NCBI GenBank assembly: GCA_029881725.1
Contig: JAOUMB010000026.1
Span: 1-37,115 of the forward strand
Direction of reading: 5' to 3'
Source of the DNA: Nitrospirota bacterium
GTDB lineage: Bacteria > Nitrospirota > JACRHL01
Length of the DNA stretch: 37,115 nucleotides
Notes under the pieces: model-generated
Told to the model about the DNA's origin: nothing
The model's input: only the letters and a program-made list of their open reading frames with translations
Database searches by the model: none
Shown: positions 7,812-16,538 of the stretch, in pieces
Position numbering within the stretch: the stretch's first letter is position 1
How the letters are laid out: each line of letters begins with the position of its first letter
Made by a program: the position numbers and the translations under genes

Positions 7812-8318
7812 ATGCCGCAGTTCGACGCACAATTTCTGACGCCCACCCTGTTCTGGTCGGCGGTCTCGTTCCTGTTCCTGCTCGGCATCCTGTGGAAGTT
7901 TGCCCTGCCCGGCCTGACCGAGATCATGGAGAGCCGCCAGCAGCGCATTCGCGAGGATCTGGAGTCTGCCCAAAAGCAGCGCCAGGACGCGGAGAAGCTG
8001 AAGGCGGAGCACGAGGCCAACCTGAAGGCCGCCAAGGCCCAGGCCGACGAGGTGCTGGCCAAGGCCCAGGAAAAGGCCGCCCAGCTTCTGGCCGCCAACG
8101 AGAACCGCATGAAGGAGGAGGCGGACCGCATCACCGCCGATGCCCAGCGGGCCATTTCTCAGGAGCGCGCCAAGGCCCTCACCGATCTGCGCGCCCTGGC
8201 CGCCGATCTGGCCGTCTCGGCCGCGGGCAAGTTCGTGGCCAAGGCCCTGGACGAGAAAACCCAGCTCAAGCTGGTGGACGAGTCCCTGGCCGAGCTCGAA
8301 TCCCGCTACCGCCAGTAG
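7812..8318 (+). CDS. atpF: ATP synthase F0 subunit b
   Basis: Subunit b is the peripheral stalk. The 168-residue protein has one N-terminal membrane helix ('LFWSAVSFLFLLGILWKFA', about residues 14-32), followed by a long charged coiled coil rich in Ala, Glu, Lys and Gln ending with 'LKLVDESLAELESRYRQ'. Only one b-type gene is present, whereas many organisms with a separate F0 cluster carry b and b'. If the enzyme uses a b2 homodimer no second gene is needed. A GGCGGAGG site precedes the ATG. The operon ends at an inverted repeat right after the stop codon. Confidence 0.95.
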   Translation: MPQFDAQFLTPTLFWSAVSFLFLLGILWKFALPGLTEIMESRQQRIREDLESAQKQRQDAEKLKAEHEANLKAAKAQADEVLAKAQEKAAQLLAANENRMKEEADRITADAQRAISQERAKALTDLRALAADLAVSAAGKFVAKALDEKTQLKLVDESLAELESRYRQ

Positions 8319-8320
8319 CC

Positions 8321-8364
8321 GTGTCAAGGGCGGCCCGCAGCCCACTGCGGGCCGCCCTTGACAC
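8321..8364 (+). terminator. Perfect 20-bp inverted repeat after atpF
   Basis: Arms 8321-8340 and 8345-8364 are exact reverse complements around a 4-nt loop. It begins 2 bp after the atpF stop. There is no T-run, so it is not a standard intrinsic terminator; it may stabilise the 3' end of the F0 mRNA or mark a Rho-dependent end. Confidence 0.5.
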
Positions 8365-8623
8365 GACTCCCGGCATCTGACTAAACTCACCCTGTATGCC
8401 GGGTTCCCCCTTCCGTAAAAGGGTGAACAACCCCGCGCCACCCGGTGCGGGCCGGGACCTCCCCACCAGTTCCGTTTTTTCCGGTGTTCGTTCCGTTCTT
8501 GCTCCGCAAGGGACAATTCACATAAGGACTGCGCACGGGCCCTTCGCACCACCCGGCACAACTCATCTTTCCGCATCGCGGCGCCCGACGCCCCCCCTTC
8601 CCAGAATAAAAAAGGCCCATCTC
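8365..8623 (+). other. C-rich leader region before rho
   Basis: This 259-bp gap carries no credible gene. A weak promoter (TTGCTC at 8499-8504, 16 bp, CATAAG at 8521-8526) would leave a leader of about 90 nt. The last 60 bp are rich in C and pyrimidines and poor in G, as expected of a Rho-loading (rut) site. Autoregulation of rho through its leader is known in enteric bacteria, so this is a reasonable inference but not shown here. Confidence 0.3.
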
Positions 8624-9910
8624 ATGGCAGACAAAGGCAAACCGGCCCCCGAAGCCGAATCCCTCAACCTTACCGAACTCAAGCAGCTCGGCATGGAGGG
8701 AATGGCCGAATTCGCCGAAAAACTCGGCGTCACCAACATCGGCGGAATGCGCAAGCAGGATCTGATCTTCGCCATCCTCCAGGCGCACACCGCCAACGGC
8801 GGCCAGATTTTCGGCTCCGGCGTGCTGGAAACCCTTCAGGACGGCTTCGGCTTCCTGCGCTCCCCGGACTACAACTACCTGGCCGGACCGGACGATATCT
8901 ATGTCTCCCCCAGCCAGATCCGGCGCTTCAACCTGCGCACCGGCGACACGGTTTCCGGACAGATCCGCCAGCCCAAGGAAGGTGAACGCTACTTCGCCCT
9001 GCTGAAGGTTTCGGAAATCAACTTCGACGCTCCGGAAAAGGCACACCGCAAGGTCCTGTTCGACAACCTGACGCCCCTTTATCCGGAGGAGCACATCAAG
9101 ACCGAGTACGAGACCAAGGAATACTGCACCCGCGTGCTCGATCTGGTCACCCCCATCGGCAAGGGCCAGCGCGGCCTGATCGTGGCGCCGCCACGTACCG
9201 GTAAAACCGTGTTTCTGCAGAACATCGCCAAAGGCATTCTCACCAACCACCCGGAGGTCTACCTGATCGTCCTGCTCATCGACGAGCGGCCGGAGGAGGT
9301 GACCGACATGCAGCGTCAGGTGAAGGCCGAAGTCATGGCCTCCACCTTCGACGAGCCCGCCGAGCGCCACATCCAGGTGGCGGAAATGGTGCTGGAAAAG
9401 GCCAAGCGCCTGGTGGAGCACGGCCACGACGTGGCCATCCTGCTCGACTCCATCACCCGTCTGGCCCGCGCCTACAACGCGGTAATGCCGTCCTCCGGCA
9501 AGATCCTCTCCGGCGGTCTGGACTCCAACGCCCTGCATCGCCCCAAGCGCTTCTTCGGCTCCGCCCGCAACATCGAGGGCGGCGGCAGCCTCACCATCAT
9601 GGCCACCGCCCTGGTGGATACCGGCAGCCGCATGGACGAGGTGATCTTCGAGGAGTTCAAGGGCACCGGCAACATGGAGGTCCACCTGGACCGCCGCCTG
9701 GCCGACAAACGTGTGTTCCCGGCCATCGACATCGCCACCTCCGGCACCCGCAAGGAGGAACTGCTCATCCCGGCGGAAGACCTCAACAAGCTGTGGATCC
9801 TGCGCAAGGTGCTGTCCCCCAAGGACACCGTCGAGAACATGGAATTCCTCCTCGACAAGCTCATGCGCACCAAGGACAACCGCGAATTCCTCGACAACAT
9901 GAACCGCTAA
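8624..9910 (+). CDS. rho: Transcription termination factor Rho
   Basis: Rho is the hexameric RNA-dependent ATPase that ends transcription. The 428-residue protein has the N-terminal helical part ('[20 protein letters not shown]'), the RNA-binding cold-shock-like domain ('[20 protein letters not shown]', about 73-92), the P-loop 'APPRTGKT' (188-195), Walker B '[17 protein letters not shown]' and the Q/R-loop '[20 protein letters not shown]'. No long insertion is present. ATG 8624 gives the canonical N-terminus; upstream in-frame codons are leader sequence. It is the only gene between the F0 operon and lpxH-like. Confidence 0.98.
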   Translation: MADKGKPAPEAESLNLTELKQLGMEGMAEFAEKLGVTNIGGMRKQDLIFAILQAHTANGGQIFGSGVLETLQDGFGFLRSPDYNYLAGPDDIYVSPSQIRRFNLRTGDTVSGQIRQPKEGERYFALLKVSEINFDAPEKAHRKVLFDNLTPLYPEEHIKTEYETKEYCTRVLDLVTPIGKGQRGLIVAPPRTGKTVFLQNIAKGILTNHPEVYLIVLLIDERPEEVTDMQRQVKAEVMASTFDEPAERHIQVAEMVLEKAKRLVEHGHDVAILLDSITRLARAYNAVMPSSGKILSGGLDSNALHRPKRFFGSARNIEGGGSLTIMATALVDTGSRMDEVIFEEFKGTGNMEVHLDRRLADKRVFPAIDIATSGTRKEELLIPAEDLNKLWILRKVLSPKDTVENMEFLLDKLMRTKDNREFLDNMNR

Positions 9911-9983
9911 CGGGCACGGCCCGCTACGGGATTCGAAGGGATCGCCCGTTTAGTTTGTCTGAAGGGCCGCCACCCTGCGGATA

Positions 9984-10001
9984 ACGCGGGAGTCCCCGCG
10001 T
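9984..10001. repeat. Short hairpin in the rho-lpxH spacer
   Basis: ACGCGGG and CCCGCGT (7-bp arms, 4-nt loop) lie 73 bp after the rho stop. No T-run follows. The rest of the 268-bp spacer shows no gene. Confidence 0.35.
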
Positions 10002-10143
10002 AGGCCGGATCGTCATAAAAACATCGCAAAGCGAAGTGGCGTTGCCCGTGGCGTTCTTCGTTCCGCACCGGATTATCGACCGCGCTACCCTGCCCTTCAG
10101 CCATTACCGCCGTGCGCGGAGCACCCGTGCGCGTTGCACCCAC

Positions 10144-10172
10144 TTGACCGGCGGGGGTGGGCCTCCTACCCT
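10144..10172 (+). promoter_or_regulatory. Candidate promoter for the lpxH-like gene
   Basis: TTGACC (5 of 6) at 10144-10149, a 17-bp spacer and TACCCT at 10167-10172. The predicted transcription start falls on the A of the ATG at 10179, which would make the mRNA leaderless; no ribosome site is seen before that ATG. Confidence 0.4.
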
Positions 10173-10178
10173 CCCCCC

Positions 10179-10901
10179 ATGCACACTCCGCACGCCGTAT
10201 TCCTTTCCGACGCCCACCTGGCGTTTCCCGAAGACGCCAATTACCGGCGAGTGGCCCAATTCCTGGACCGTTTGAGCGGCCTGCCCGACCTGTTCATCCT
10301 TGGGGATTTCTTCGCCTTCTGGATGGGTTTCTCGAGCGTTCCCGCGCGCTATCAGCCCATTGTGGAGCGGTTGCAGCGACTGACCCGGGGCGGCACCCGG
10401 CTGCACTACCTGGAAGGCAACCACGACATCGACATGGCCCCGTACTTTGCCCGCCGACTGGGTGCCGCGGTCTACCCGGAACAGGCCGAGGTTACCGTCG
10501 GCAGCCGCCGCCTGTACCTGGCCCACGGTGATCTGGTGGACGAAACCGACGGGGGATACCGGTTCCTGCGCGGCGCGTTGCGCTCCCTTCCCCTGCGCGT
10601 GGCCTCCCGCACCGTACATCCAGAAACGGTGCTGCGCATCGCCCGCCCGTTTGCCGAGGACAAGCACTACACCGAGGACTACGCCTCCCACCTGCCGCCC
10701 CGGTTTGCGGAATTTTCCCGCGCCCGCTGGGCGGAAGGCTTCGACGGCGTGGTTCTGGGCCACTGCCACCACCCGGAAATGCTGGAGGAAACCGTGGGCG
10801 GACGCCCCTGTTTCTATGCCAATCTGGGCGACTGGATCCGCCATTTCACCTGGCTGGGCTGCGAGAATGGCCACTTTACCCTGCACCGGGAGCCGGCCTG
10901 A
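10179..10901 (+). CDS. LpxH-like metallophosphoesterase (UDP-2,3-diacylglucosamine diphosphatase)
   Basis: The 240-residue protein has the calcineurin-like two-metal core: 'FLSDAHL' (near residue 7-13), 'LFILGDFFAFW', 'YLEGNHDIDM', 'YLAHGDLVDE' and 'LGHCHHPE'. The 'GDFF.FW.G' stretch and spacing resemble LpxH, which removes UMP from UDP-diacylglucosamine in lipid A synthesis. LpxH of E. coli has GNRD where this has GNHD, so a related phosphatase remains possible. ATG 10179 is preferred to an in-frame TTG at 10134 because the conserved fold starts here; no ribosome site is visible. It precedes rpmE but has its own promoter. Confidence 0.78.
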   Translation: MHTPHAVFLSDAHLAFPEDANYRRVAQFLDRLSGLPDLFILGDFFAFWMGFSSVPARYQPIVERLQRLTRGGTRLHYLEGNHDIDMAPYFARRLGAAVYPEQAEVTVGSRRLYLAHGDLVDETDGGYRFLRGALRSLPLRVASRTVHPETVLRIARPFAEDKHYTEDYASHLPPRFAEFSRARWAEGFDGVVLGHCHHPEMLEETVGGRPCFYANLGDWIRHFTWLGCENGHFTLHREPA

Positions 10902-10922
10902 AAATCCCCACCTGTGGACAAC

Positions 10923-10951
10923 TGGCATTTAAGCCAAGAGGGTGGTAGAAT
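10923..10951 (+). promoter_or_regulatory. Candidate promoter of the rpmE-prfA-murA-his operon
   Basis: TGGCAT (weak -35), a 17-bp spacer and TAGAAT with an extended TG (TGGTAGAAT). Transcription would start near 10958, leaving a leader of about 70 nt with a hairpin before rpmE. The -10 half is convincing, the -35 is not. Confidence 0.45.
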
Positions 10952-10961
10952 ACCCGGTTCT

Positions 10962-10994
10962 CACGGGTCCCCCATGTGTTGGCCAGGATCCGTG
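10962..10994 (+). promoter_or_regulatory. Hairpin followed by T-run in the rpmE leader
   Basis: Nine paired bases (10962-10970 with 10986-10994, one G-U pair) enclose a 15-nt loop; a run of six T starts 6 nt later at 11000. It resembles an attenuator. Autogenous control of rpmE by bL31 is known in E. coli; whether this leader serves that purpose is inference. Confidence 0.35.
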
Positions 10995-11028
10995 CCCTCT
11001 TTTTTCTCTTTTGGAGAGCGCGCGCGCC

Positions 11029-11229
11029 ATGAAGGAAGGTATTCACCCCGACTATCAGGAAGCCAAGGCCCACTGTGCCTGTGGCAACGAATTCGCCACC
11101 CGTTCGACCACCGCGTCGATCCAGGTGGAAATTTGTTCCAACTGCCATCCGTTCTACACCGGTACCCAGAAGATCATGGATACCGAGGGACGTGTGGAGC
11201 GCTTCAAGAAGCGCTACCAGAAACAGTAA
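11029..11229 (+). CDS. rpmE: 50S ribosomal protein bL31, zinc-binding form
   Basis: The 66-residue protein matches bL31 end to end ('[20 protein letters not shown]', then '[15 protein letters not shown]' and '[10 protein letters not shown]'). The four zinc ligands are C16, C18, C36 and C39, so this is the C+ form, which in many bacteria is replaced by a zinc-free paralogue when zinc is short. bL31 bridges the two ribosomal subunits. GGAG lies 12 nt before the ATG; in-frame codons upstream are leader. It is the first gene of the long operon that continues with prfA. Confidence 0.97.
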   Translation: MKEGIHPDYQEAKAHCACGNEFATRSTTASIQVEICSNCHPFYTGTQKIMDTEGRVERFKKRYQKQ

Positions 11230-11293
11230 TCGCTCTCCCCTGCGGAGCGTCCCGGTGACCGCCGGCGTCAAGGGCAGCCTGTCCGGGGGCTTG

Positions 11294-12355
11294 ATGGACA
11301 AGCTCCTGAACATTGCCGAAAAACACCGCGAACTCACCGACCGCCTGGCCGATCCGGTGGTAGCCGCCGACCCCGGCCGTTACCGCGAATACGCCCGGGA
11401 GGCGGCGGAGATCGAGGATGTGGTGCAGGCGTTTGCCGAGTACGAGGACATTCTCCGCCAGATGGGCGATGCGGCTGAACTGAAGGCCGCAGACGACGCG
11501 GAAATGCGCGAACTGGCCGCCCTCGAATACGAGGAACTGGCAGCGCGCGAAGCCGACGCCGCCGACGGCCTCAAGCGCCTGCTGATCCCCAAGGATCCCC
11601 ACGATCACGCCAACGTTTTTCTGGAGCTGCGCGGGGGCGCGGGGGGTGACGAAGCCGCCATCTTCGCCGGCGACCTGCTGCGCGCCTATAGCCGCTATGC
11701 CGAAACCCACGGCTGGAAGCTGATGGAGGTGAGCAGTAACGAGGGGGAAATGGGCGGCTACAAGGAAGTGGTGGTGCAGGTCACCGGCAGGGGCGCCTAC
11801 GGACGCCTCAAGTACGAAGCCGGCGTGCACCGGGTACAGCGAGTGCCCGCCACCGAGGCCCAGGGGCGCATCCACACCTCCACCTGCACCGTCGCGGTGC
11901 TGCCCGAGGTCAAGGAGTCCGAGGTCGAAATCAACCCCGCCGACCTGCGCATCGACGTCTACCGCGCTTCCGGCGCGGGCGGCCAGCACATCAACAAAAC
12001 CAGTTCCGCCGTGCGCGTCACCCACATCCCCACCGGGGTCGTGGTGCAGTGCCAGGATGAGCGCTCCCAGCACAAGAACAAGGACCGGGCCATGTCCATT
12101 CTGCGTTCCCGCCTGGTGCAGGCGCAGGAAGAGAAGCGCGCGGCGGAGCAGACCGAGGCGCGCCGGAGCATGGTGGGCAGCGGCGATCGCAGCGAGAAGG
12201 TCCGCACCTACAACTACCCCCAGAACCGGGTTACCGATCACCGCATCGGCCTTACCCTGCACAAGCTCGATCAACTGATGGAGGGGAACGGCTTCGACGA
12301 CATCATCGACGCCCTCACCGCCCACGATCAGGCCGCCTATCTGGGGGAACTGTAA
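11294..12355 (+). CDS. prfA: Peptide chain release factor 1
   Basis: RF1 reads UAA and UAG. The 353-residue protein has the RF1-type anticodon tripeptide P-A-T at 185-187 (RF2 would have SPF) and the peptidyl-transferase motif GGQ at 229-231 in 'GAGGQHINKTSSAV'. The Gln of GGQ is the methylation target of PrmC, whose gene follows after 3 bp, an arrangement conserved in many bacteria. The ATG at 11294 gives the usual N-terminus; the frame is open for another 73 codons upstream but overlaps rpmE. A GGGGG stretch lies just ahead of the start. Confidence 0.97.
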   Translation: MDKLLNIAEKHRELTDRLADPVVAADPGRYREYAREAAEIEDVVQAFAEYEDILRQMGDAAELKAADDAEMRELAALEYEELAAREADAADGLKRLLIPKDPHDHANVFLELRGGAGGDEAAIFAGDLLRAYSRYAETHGWKLMEVSSNEGEMGGYKEVVVQVTGRGAYGRLKYEAGVHRVQRVPATEAQGRIHTSTCTVAVLPEVKESEVEINPADLRIDVYRASGAGGQHINKTSSAVRVTHIPTGVVVQCQDERSQHKNKDRAMSILRSRLVQAQEEKRAAEQTEARRSMVGSGDRSEKVRTYNYPQNRVTDHRIGLTLHKLDQLMEGNGFDDIIDALTAHDQAAYLGEL

Positions 12356-12358
12356 GCT

Positions 12359-13252
12359 GTGCCCACACCGAGCCCGCAACCGGCGCGCACCGTGCGTGCG
12401 GCCCTGGATCGCGCCACCTCCGAGTTGACCGCCACCGGCGTGCCCGACGCCCGCTACGACGCGGAACAACTGCTGGCCAAGGCGCTGAACGAGGGCATGC
12501 TCCTCCTGCGCACCCAACCGGAACGCCCGCTGAGCGTGGACGAGGCGACCCGTTTCGACACCCTCATCCGCCACCGCGCCCGCCGGGAGCCGCTGCAACA
12601 CCTGCTTGGCAACCAGCCGTTCCGCTCCCTCATCCTGAAAGTGACGCCGGCCACCCTGATCCCGCGCCCGGAAACCGAGGAACTGGTGGACCGCGCCCTG
12701 AAGGTGCTGGAAACCGCCCCCGACGCCCCCCGGGTGCTCGATCTGGGCACCGGTACCGGCTGCATCGCCCTGGCCATCGCCACCGAACACCCGGCCAGCC
12801 GGGTGACCGCGGTGGAACTGTCCGACACCGCGCTGGGGGTGGCCAAGGCCAACACCGACCACTACGGATTGACCGGGCGGGTGCACCTGCTGCACGGCGA
12901 CCTGTACGCCCCCCTGCCCACCGCGGACCGGTTTGACCTGATCATCTCCAACCCCCCCTACCTGACCCCCGGTGAATGGCGGGAAGCGCAGCCCGAAGTG
13001 CGCGACTTCGAACCGCGCTGGGCACTGGTGGGCGGCGAAGACGGTCTCTCCGCCTACCGGCGCATCTTTTCCGGCGCCCCGGCCCGGTTGACCGAAGGGG
13101 GATCGGTGCTGGTGGAGATCGGCTGGTCCCAGGGGGAGGCCGTGGCCGCCATCGCCCGGACGGCCGGATTCCGGCAGGTGGATGTCTTTCAGGATCTGGC
13201 CGGACGCGACCGCATGGTGCTGGCCACCAATTTAATCAACGGGAAGGGGTAA
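12359..13252 (+). CDS. prmC: Peptide chain release factor N5-glutamine methyltransferase
   Basis: PrmC methylates the GGQ glutamine of RF1/RF2 using S-adenosylmethionine. The 297-residue protein has an N-terminal helical domain, 'QPFRSLILKVTPATLIPRPE' leading into the SAM fold, motif I 'DLGTGTGCIALAIA' (128-141), and the glutamine-binding NPPY at 198-201 in 'IISNPPYLTPGEW'. The GTG start lies 3 bp after the prfA stop. It ends 3 bp before murA, so translational coupling along the operon is likely. Confidence 0.95.
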   Translation: MPTPSPQPARTVRAALDRATSELTATGVPDARYDAEQLLAKALNEGMLLLRTQPERPLSVDEATRFDTLIRHRARREPLQHLLGNQPFRSLILKVTPATLIPRPETEELVDRALKVLETAPDAPRVLDLGTGTGCIALAIATEHPASRVTAVELSDTALGVAKANTDHYGLTGRVHLLHGDLYAPLPTADRFDLIISNPPYLTPGEWREAQPEVRDFEPRWALVGGEDGLSAYRRIFSGAPARLTEGGSVLVEIGWSQGEAVAAIARTAGFRQVDVFQDLAGRDRMVLATNLINGKG

Positions 13253-13255
13253 CGG

Positions 13256-14515
13256 ATGGAGGCATTCCGCATCCGCGGCGGCAACACAATTTCCGGCGAG
13301 GTGCAGGCCGATGGCGCGAAAAACGCCGCCCTGCCCCTGCTGGCCGCCACCCTGCTGACCGGGCAGCCTTGCACCATCGGGCGCGTTCCCGATCTGGCCG
13401 ACGTGCGCACCATGCGCTCGCTGCTCACCGCGCTGGGCACCACCGTGGAGGCCAATGGCGCCACCGTGGCCCTGCAGACCCCGAACATCACCTCCACCGA
13501 GGCGCCCTACGATCTGGTGAAAACCATGCGCGCCTCCATCCTGGTCCTGGGGCCGCTGCTGGCCCGCACCGGCGAGGCGCGGGTGTCCCTGCCCGGCGGC
13601 TGCGCCATCGGCGCCCGTCCCATCAGCCTGCACCTGGAGGGGCTGGCGCGCATGGGGGCGGAGATCAAAATCGAGCACGGCTACGTGGTGGCCAAGGCCA
13701 AAAAACTGACCGGCTGCCGCCTGTACCTGGATTTCCCCACCGTCACCGGCACCATGAACCTGATGATGGCCGCCACCCTGGCCGACGGCGTGATGATTAT
13801 CGAAAACGCCGCCTGCGAGCCGGAAGTAAAGGACCTGGCGGATTTTTTGATCCGGATGGGCGCGCGGATCGACGGCGCGGGCACCGACCGCCTGGTGATC
13901 GAGGGGGTTCCCGCCCTGTCCGGCGCCCACCATGCTATGATCCCGGACCGGATCGAGGTGGGCACCCTGATGCTGGCCGCGGCCATCACCCGGGGGGACG
14001 TGACCGTCACCGGTTTGCACCCGGCGCATCTGGAAGCGCTGATCCAGAAGCTGCGTGAGGCGGGCGCCACGGTGGACGTCACCGGCGACAGCATCCGCAC
14101 CCGGGCTTCGGGAAAGCTGCACGCAGTGAGCATCCGCACCCTGCCGCACCCCGGTTTTCCCACCGACCTGCAGGCCCAGTTCATGGCCCTGATGACCGTG
14201 ACGGAAGGGATGGGCATCGTGACCGAAACCATTTTCGAAAGCCGCTTCACCCACGTGGCCGAGTACGCCCGCATGGGTGCGAACATCCGCCTGGAGGGCC
14301 AGAACGCCATCGTCACCGGCATGGACGGCCTGTCCGGCGCCGAGGTCATGGCCACCGACCTGCGCGCCTCCGCCGGGCTGGTGCTGGCCGGGCTGGTGGC
14401 CGATGGCGAAACCCTGGTGCGGCGCATCTACCACCTGGACCGGGGTTACGAGAAACTGGAACAGAAATTGGGCAGCCTCGGAGCCGACGTGGCCCGGGTG
14501 ACCATGGCCGGATAG
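13256..14515 (+). CDS. murA: UDP-N-acetylglucosamine 1-carboxyvinyltransferase
   Basis: MurA transfers enolpyruvate from PEP to UDP-GlcNAc, the first committed step of peptidoglycan synthesis. The 419 residues match the family length. K22-N23 in '[13 protein letters not shown]' bind substrate, and the active-site cysteine C116 in '[12 protein letters not shown]' is present, so the enzyme should be sensitive to fosfomycin (known for Cys-type MurA). The inside-out alpha/beta barrel repeats are evident ('[14 protein letters not shown]', '[16 protein letters not shown]'). ATG 13256 has GGAAGGGG upstream. The stop is directly followed by the hisG ATG. Confidence 0.97.
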   Translation: MEAFRIRGGNTISGEVQADGAKNAALPLLAATLLTGQPCTIGRVPDLADVRTMRSLLTALGTTVEANGATVALQTPNITSTEAPYDLVKTMRASILVLGPLLARTGEARVSLPGGCAIGARPISLHLEGLARMGAEIKIEHGYVVAKAKKLTGCRLYLDFPTVTGTMNLMMAATLADGVMIIENAACEPEVKDLADFLIRMGARIDGAGTDRLVIEGVPALSGAHHAMIPDRIEVGTLMLAAAITRGDVTVTGLHPAHLEALIQKLREAGATVDVTGDSIRTRASGKLHAVSIRTLPHPGFPTDLQAQFMALMTVTEGMGIVTETIFESRFTHVAEYARMGANIRLEGQNAIVTGMDGLSGAEVMATDLRASAGLVLAGLVADGETLVRRIYHLDRGYEKLEQKLGSLGADVARVTMAG

Positions 14516-15172
14516 ATGAATACCCAAACACCAATCACCGTGGCCCTGGCCAAGGGCAAGCTGCTGGACGACACCCTGCCGCTGTTTGTGGCCGCCGGGC
14601 TCGACCCCAGGGGGCTGGACGACCCCGGTCGCAAGCTGTTGTTTGAATCGCCCAACGGGGACCGCTTTCTGGTGGTGCGCGCCGCCGACGTGCCGGTCTA
14701 TGTGGAACACGGCGGCGCCGACATGGGCGTGGCCGGTCTCGACGTGCTGGCGGAATACCCGGACGAACTGTACCAGCCGGTGGACATGCGGGTTGGCTAT
14801 TGCCGCATGAGTGTGGCCGCCCAGAAGGGCGTCGGGCTCGACGACCGCCCCGGAACCCGGGTGCGGGTGGCCACCAAGTATCCGCGGGTGGCCGAGGCCC
14901 ATTTCCTGTCCAAGGGGCTGGCGGTGGACATCATCAAGCTGTACGGCTCCATGGAGCTGGCGCCGCTGGTGGGCATGGCCGACTGCATTGTCGACCTGGT
15001 CTCCACCGGGCGCACCCTGAAGGAAAACGGTCTGGTGGAGGTGGAAACCATCTGGGAATCCACCGCCCGGCTGGTGGTCAACCGGGCCAGCATGAAGCTC
15101 AAACACGCCCGCCTCGCCCCGCTTCTGGCAGCGTTGCAACGGGCGGCGGACGAACAGGGGAGCAGGTCATGA
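14516..15172 (+). CDS. hisG: ATP phosphoribosyltransferase, short form
   Basis: HisG joins ATP and PRPP in the first step of histidine synthesis. At 218 residues this is the short (HisGS) form without the C-terminal regulatory domain; known HisGS enzymes work with HisZ, a histidyl-tRNA synthetase-like subunit, which is not in this window. The signature 'LVGMADCIVDLVSTGRTLKE' (about 157-176) and the N-terminal 'VALAKGKLLDDTLPLF' are clear. ATG 14516 starts at the base after the murA stop; the end overlaps hisD by 4 bp (ATGA). Confidence 0.95.
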   Translation: MNTQTPITVALAKGKLLDDTLPLFVAAGLDPRGLDDPGRKLLFESPNGDRFLVVRAADVPVYVEHGGADMGVAGLDVLAEYPDELYQPVDMRVGYCRMSVAAQKGVGLDDRPGTRVRVATKYPRVAEAHFLSKGLAVDIIKLYGSMELAPLVGMADCIVDLVSTGRTLKENGLVEVETIWESTARLVVNRASMKLKHARLAPLLAALQRAADEQGSRS

Positions 15173-16482
15173 AGGTGGTGCGCGCGGGCACTCCCGAGTG
15201 CGACCGGCAACTGGAACTGCTGGCGGCGCGGGGTGAAACCGAGGACTCCGGCGTCGCCCGGGTGGTGCGCGACATTCTGGCGCAGGTCGCCGCCCGGGGC
15301 GATGCGGCGGTGTGCGAATACACCGAGCGCTTCGACCGCATGCAGGTGACCCCGGAGCAACTGGCCTTTACCGCCGACGACACCCGGCAGGCCTACGCCG
15401 CCGCCGATCCCAAGGTGGTGGACGCCCTCAAATATTCCGCCGGCCGCATCCGCTCCTTCCACGAAAAACAGGTGCGCAACGGCTACCGCTACGACGCCGC
15501 TCCCGGCGTGAGCCTGGGGCAGATCATCCGCCCGCTGGCCGCCGCCGGCATCTACGTGCCGGGTGGCAAGGCGGCCTACCCGTCCACCGTGCTGATGAAC
15601 GCCATTCCGGCCAAGGTGGCCGGGGTGCCCAGGGTGGTCATGGTGACTCCCACCCCCGGCGGCGAGATGAGCCCCTACCTGCTGGTGGCCGCGGATCTGG
15701 CCGGGGTGGATCTGGCGTTCCGCGTGGGGGGCGCCCATGCGGTGGCCGCCCTGGCCTACGGCACCGATACCATCCCCCGGGTGGACACCATCGTCGGCCC
15801 CGGCAACATCTACGTGGCCACCGCCAAAAAGCTGGTGTTCGGGCAGGTAAACATCGACATGATCGCCGGGCCGTCCGAGATTCTGGTGATCGCCGACGAG
15901 TCCTCCCACCCCGGCTTTGTGGCCGCCGACCTGCTCAGTCAGGCGGAACACGACGAGCTGGCCAGCGCCATTCTGGTGACCCCTTCCGAGGCCGTCGCCC
16001 ATGCGGTGGCGGCGCAGGTGGAGGCCCAGCTGGCGGTGCTGCCGCGCGCCGAAATCGCCCGTCAGTCGGTAGCCCGCTTCGGCACCGTGATCGTGACCCG
16101 GGACCTGTCCCAGGCAGCGGAAATCGCCAACCGGGTGGCCCCGGAACACCTGGAGCTGGCCCTGGCCGACCCGGAGGCGCTGTTGCCGTCCATCCACAAT
16201 GCGGGCGCGGTATTTTTGGGGCACTACACCCCGGAGGCCATTGGCGACTACGTGGCCGGGCCGGACCATGTGCTCCCCACCGGCGGCACCGCGCGCTTTT
16301 CATCGCCCCTCAACGTGGACGATTTCATCAAGAAGACCAGCGTCATCCGGTACGGCCGGCAGGCGTTCATGGACGCCGCCGACACCTGCAAGACCCTGTC
16401 CGATGTGGAAGGGCTCACCGCCCACAGCCATTCGGTTACCATTCGTGTGGAAACCCCAGAGGGGGAACTGCCGCCGGGTTGA
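15169..16482 (+). CDS. hisD: Histidinol dehydrogenase
   Basis: HisD oxidises histidinol to histidine in two NAD+-dependent steps. The 437-residue protein has conserved zinc ligands Q258 and H261 in 'LLSQAEHDELA', the catalytic pair E326-H327 in 'NRVAPEHLEL', D360 and a C-terminal His in 'LTAHSHSV'. 'GPGNIYVATAKKLVFG' and 'DMIAGPSE' are family hallmarks. It overlaps hisG by ATGA. In many relatives hisC follows here; instead a 56-bp spacer with a short hairpin leads to hisB. Confidence 0.97.
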   Translation: MKVVRAGTPECDRQLELLAARGETEDSGVARVVRDILAQVAARGDAAVCEYTERFDRMQVTPEQLAFTADDTRQAYAAADPKVVDALKYSAGRIRSFHEKQVRNGYRYDAAPGVSLGQIIRPLAAAGIYVPGGKAAYPSTVLMNAIPAKVAGVPRVVMVTPTPGGEMSPYLLVAADLAGVDLAFRVGGAHAVAALAYGTDTIPRVDTIVGPGNIYVATAKKLVFGQVNIDMIAGPSEILVIADESSHPGFVAADLLSQAEHDELASAILVTPSEAVAHAVAAQVEAQLAVLPRAEIARQSVARFGTVIVTRDLSQAAEIANRVAPEHLELALADPEALLPSIHNAGAVFLGHYTPEAIGDYVAGPDHVLPTGGTARFSSPLNVDDFIKKTSVIRYGRQAFMDAADTCKTLSDVEGLTAHSHSVTIRVETPEGELPPG

Positions 16483-16502
16483 CCGGCCGGTCCATTGGAA
16501 CC

Positions 16503-16524
16503 ACCGCCCGCTTGACCGGGCGGT
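16503..16524 (+). other. Small hairpin between hisD and hisB
   Basis: ACCGCCCG and CGGGCGGT (8 bp, 6-nt loop) sit in the 56-bp gap, ending 14 bp before the hisB start. It could act as a processing or stability element or simply reflect GC richness. Confidence 0.35.
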
Positions 16525-16538
16525 ATGGGAGAGACACC

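Noticed and set aside
13232-15139. 635-codon open frame on the minus strand over murA-hisG
   Set aside because: It mirrors strongly conserved genes on the plus strand; it is His/Gly/Gln-rich as expected of the antisense of GC-rich codons. The same applies to other long antisense frames, for example at 11204-12895, 17765-19237 and 22065-23840.
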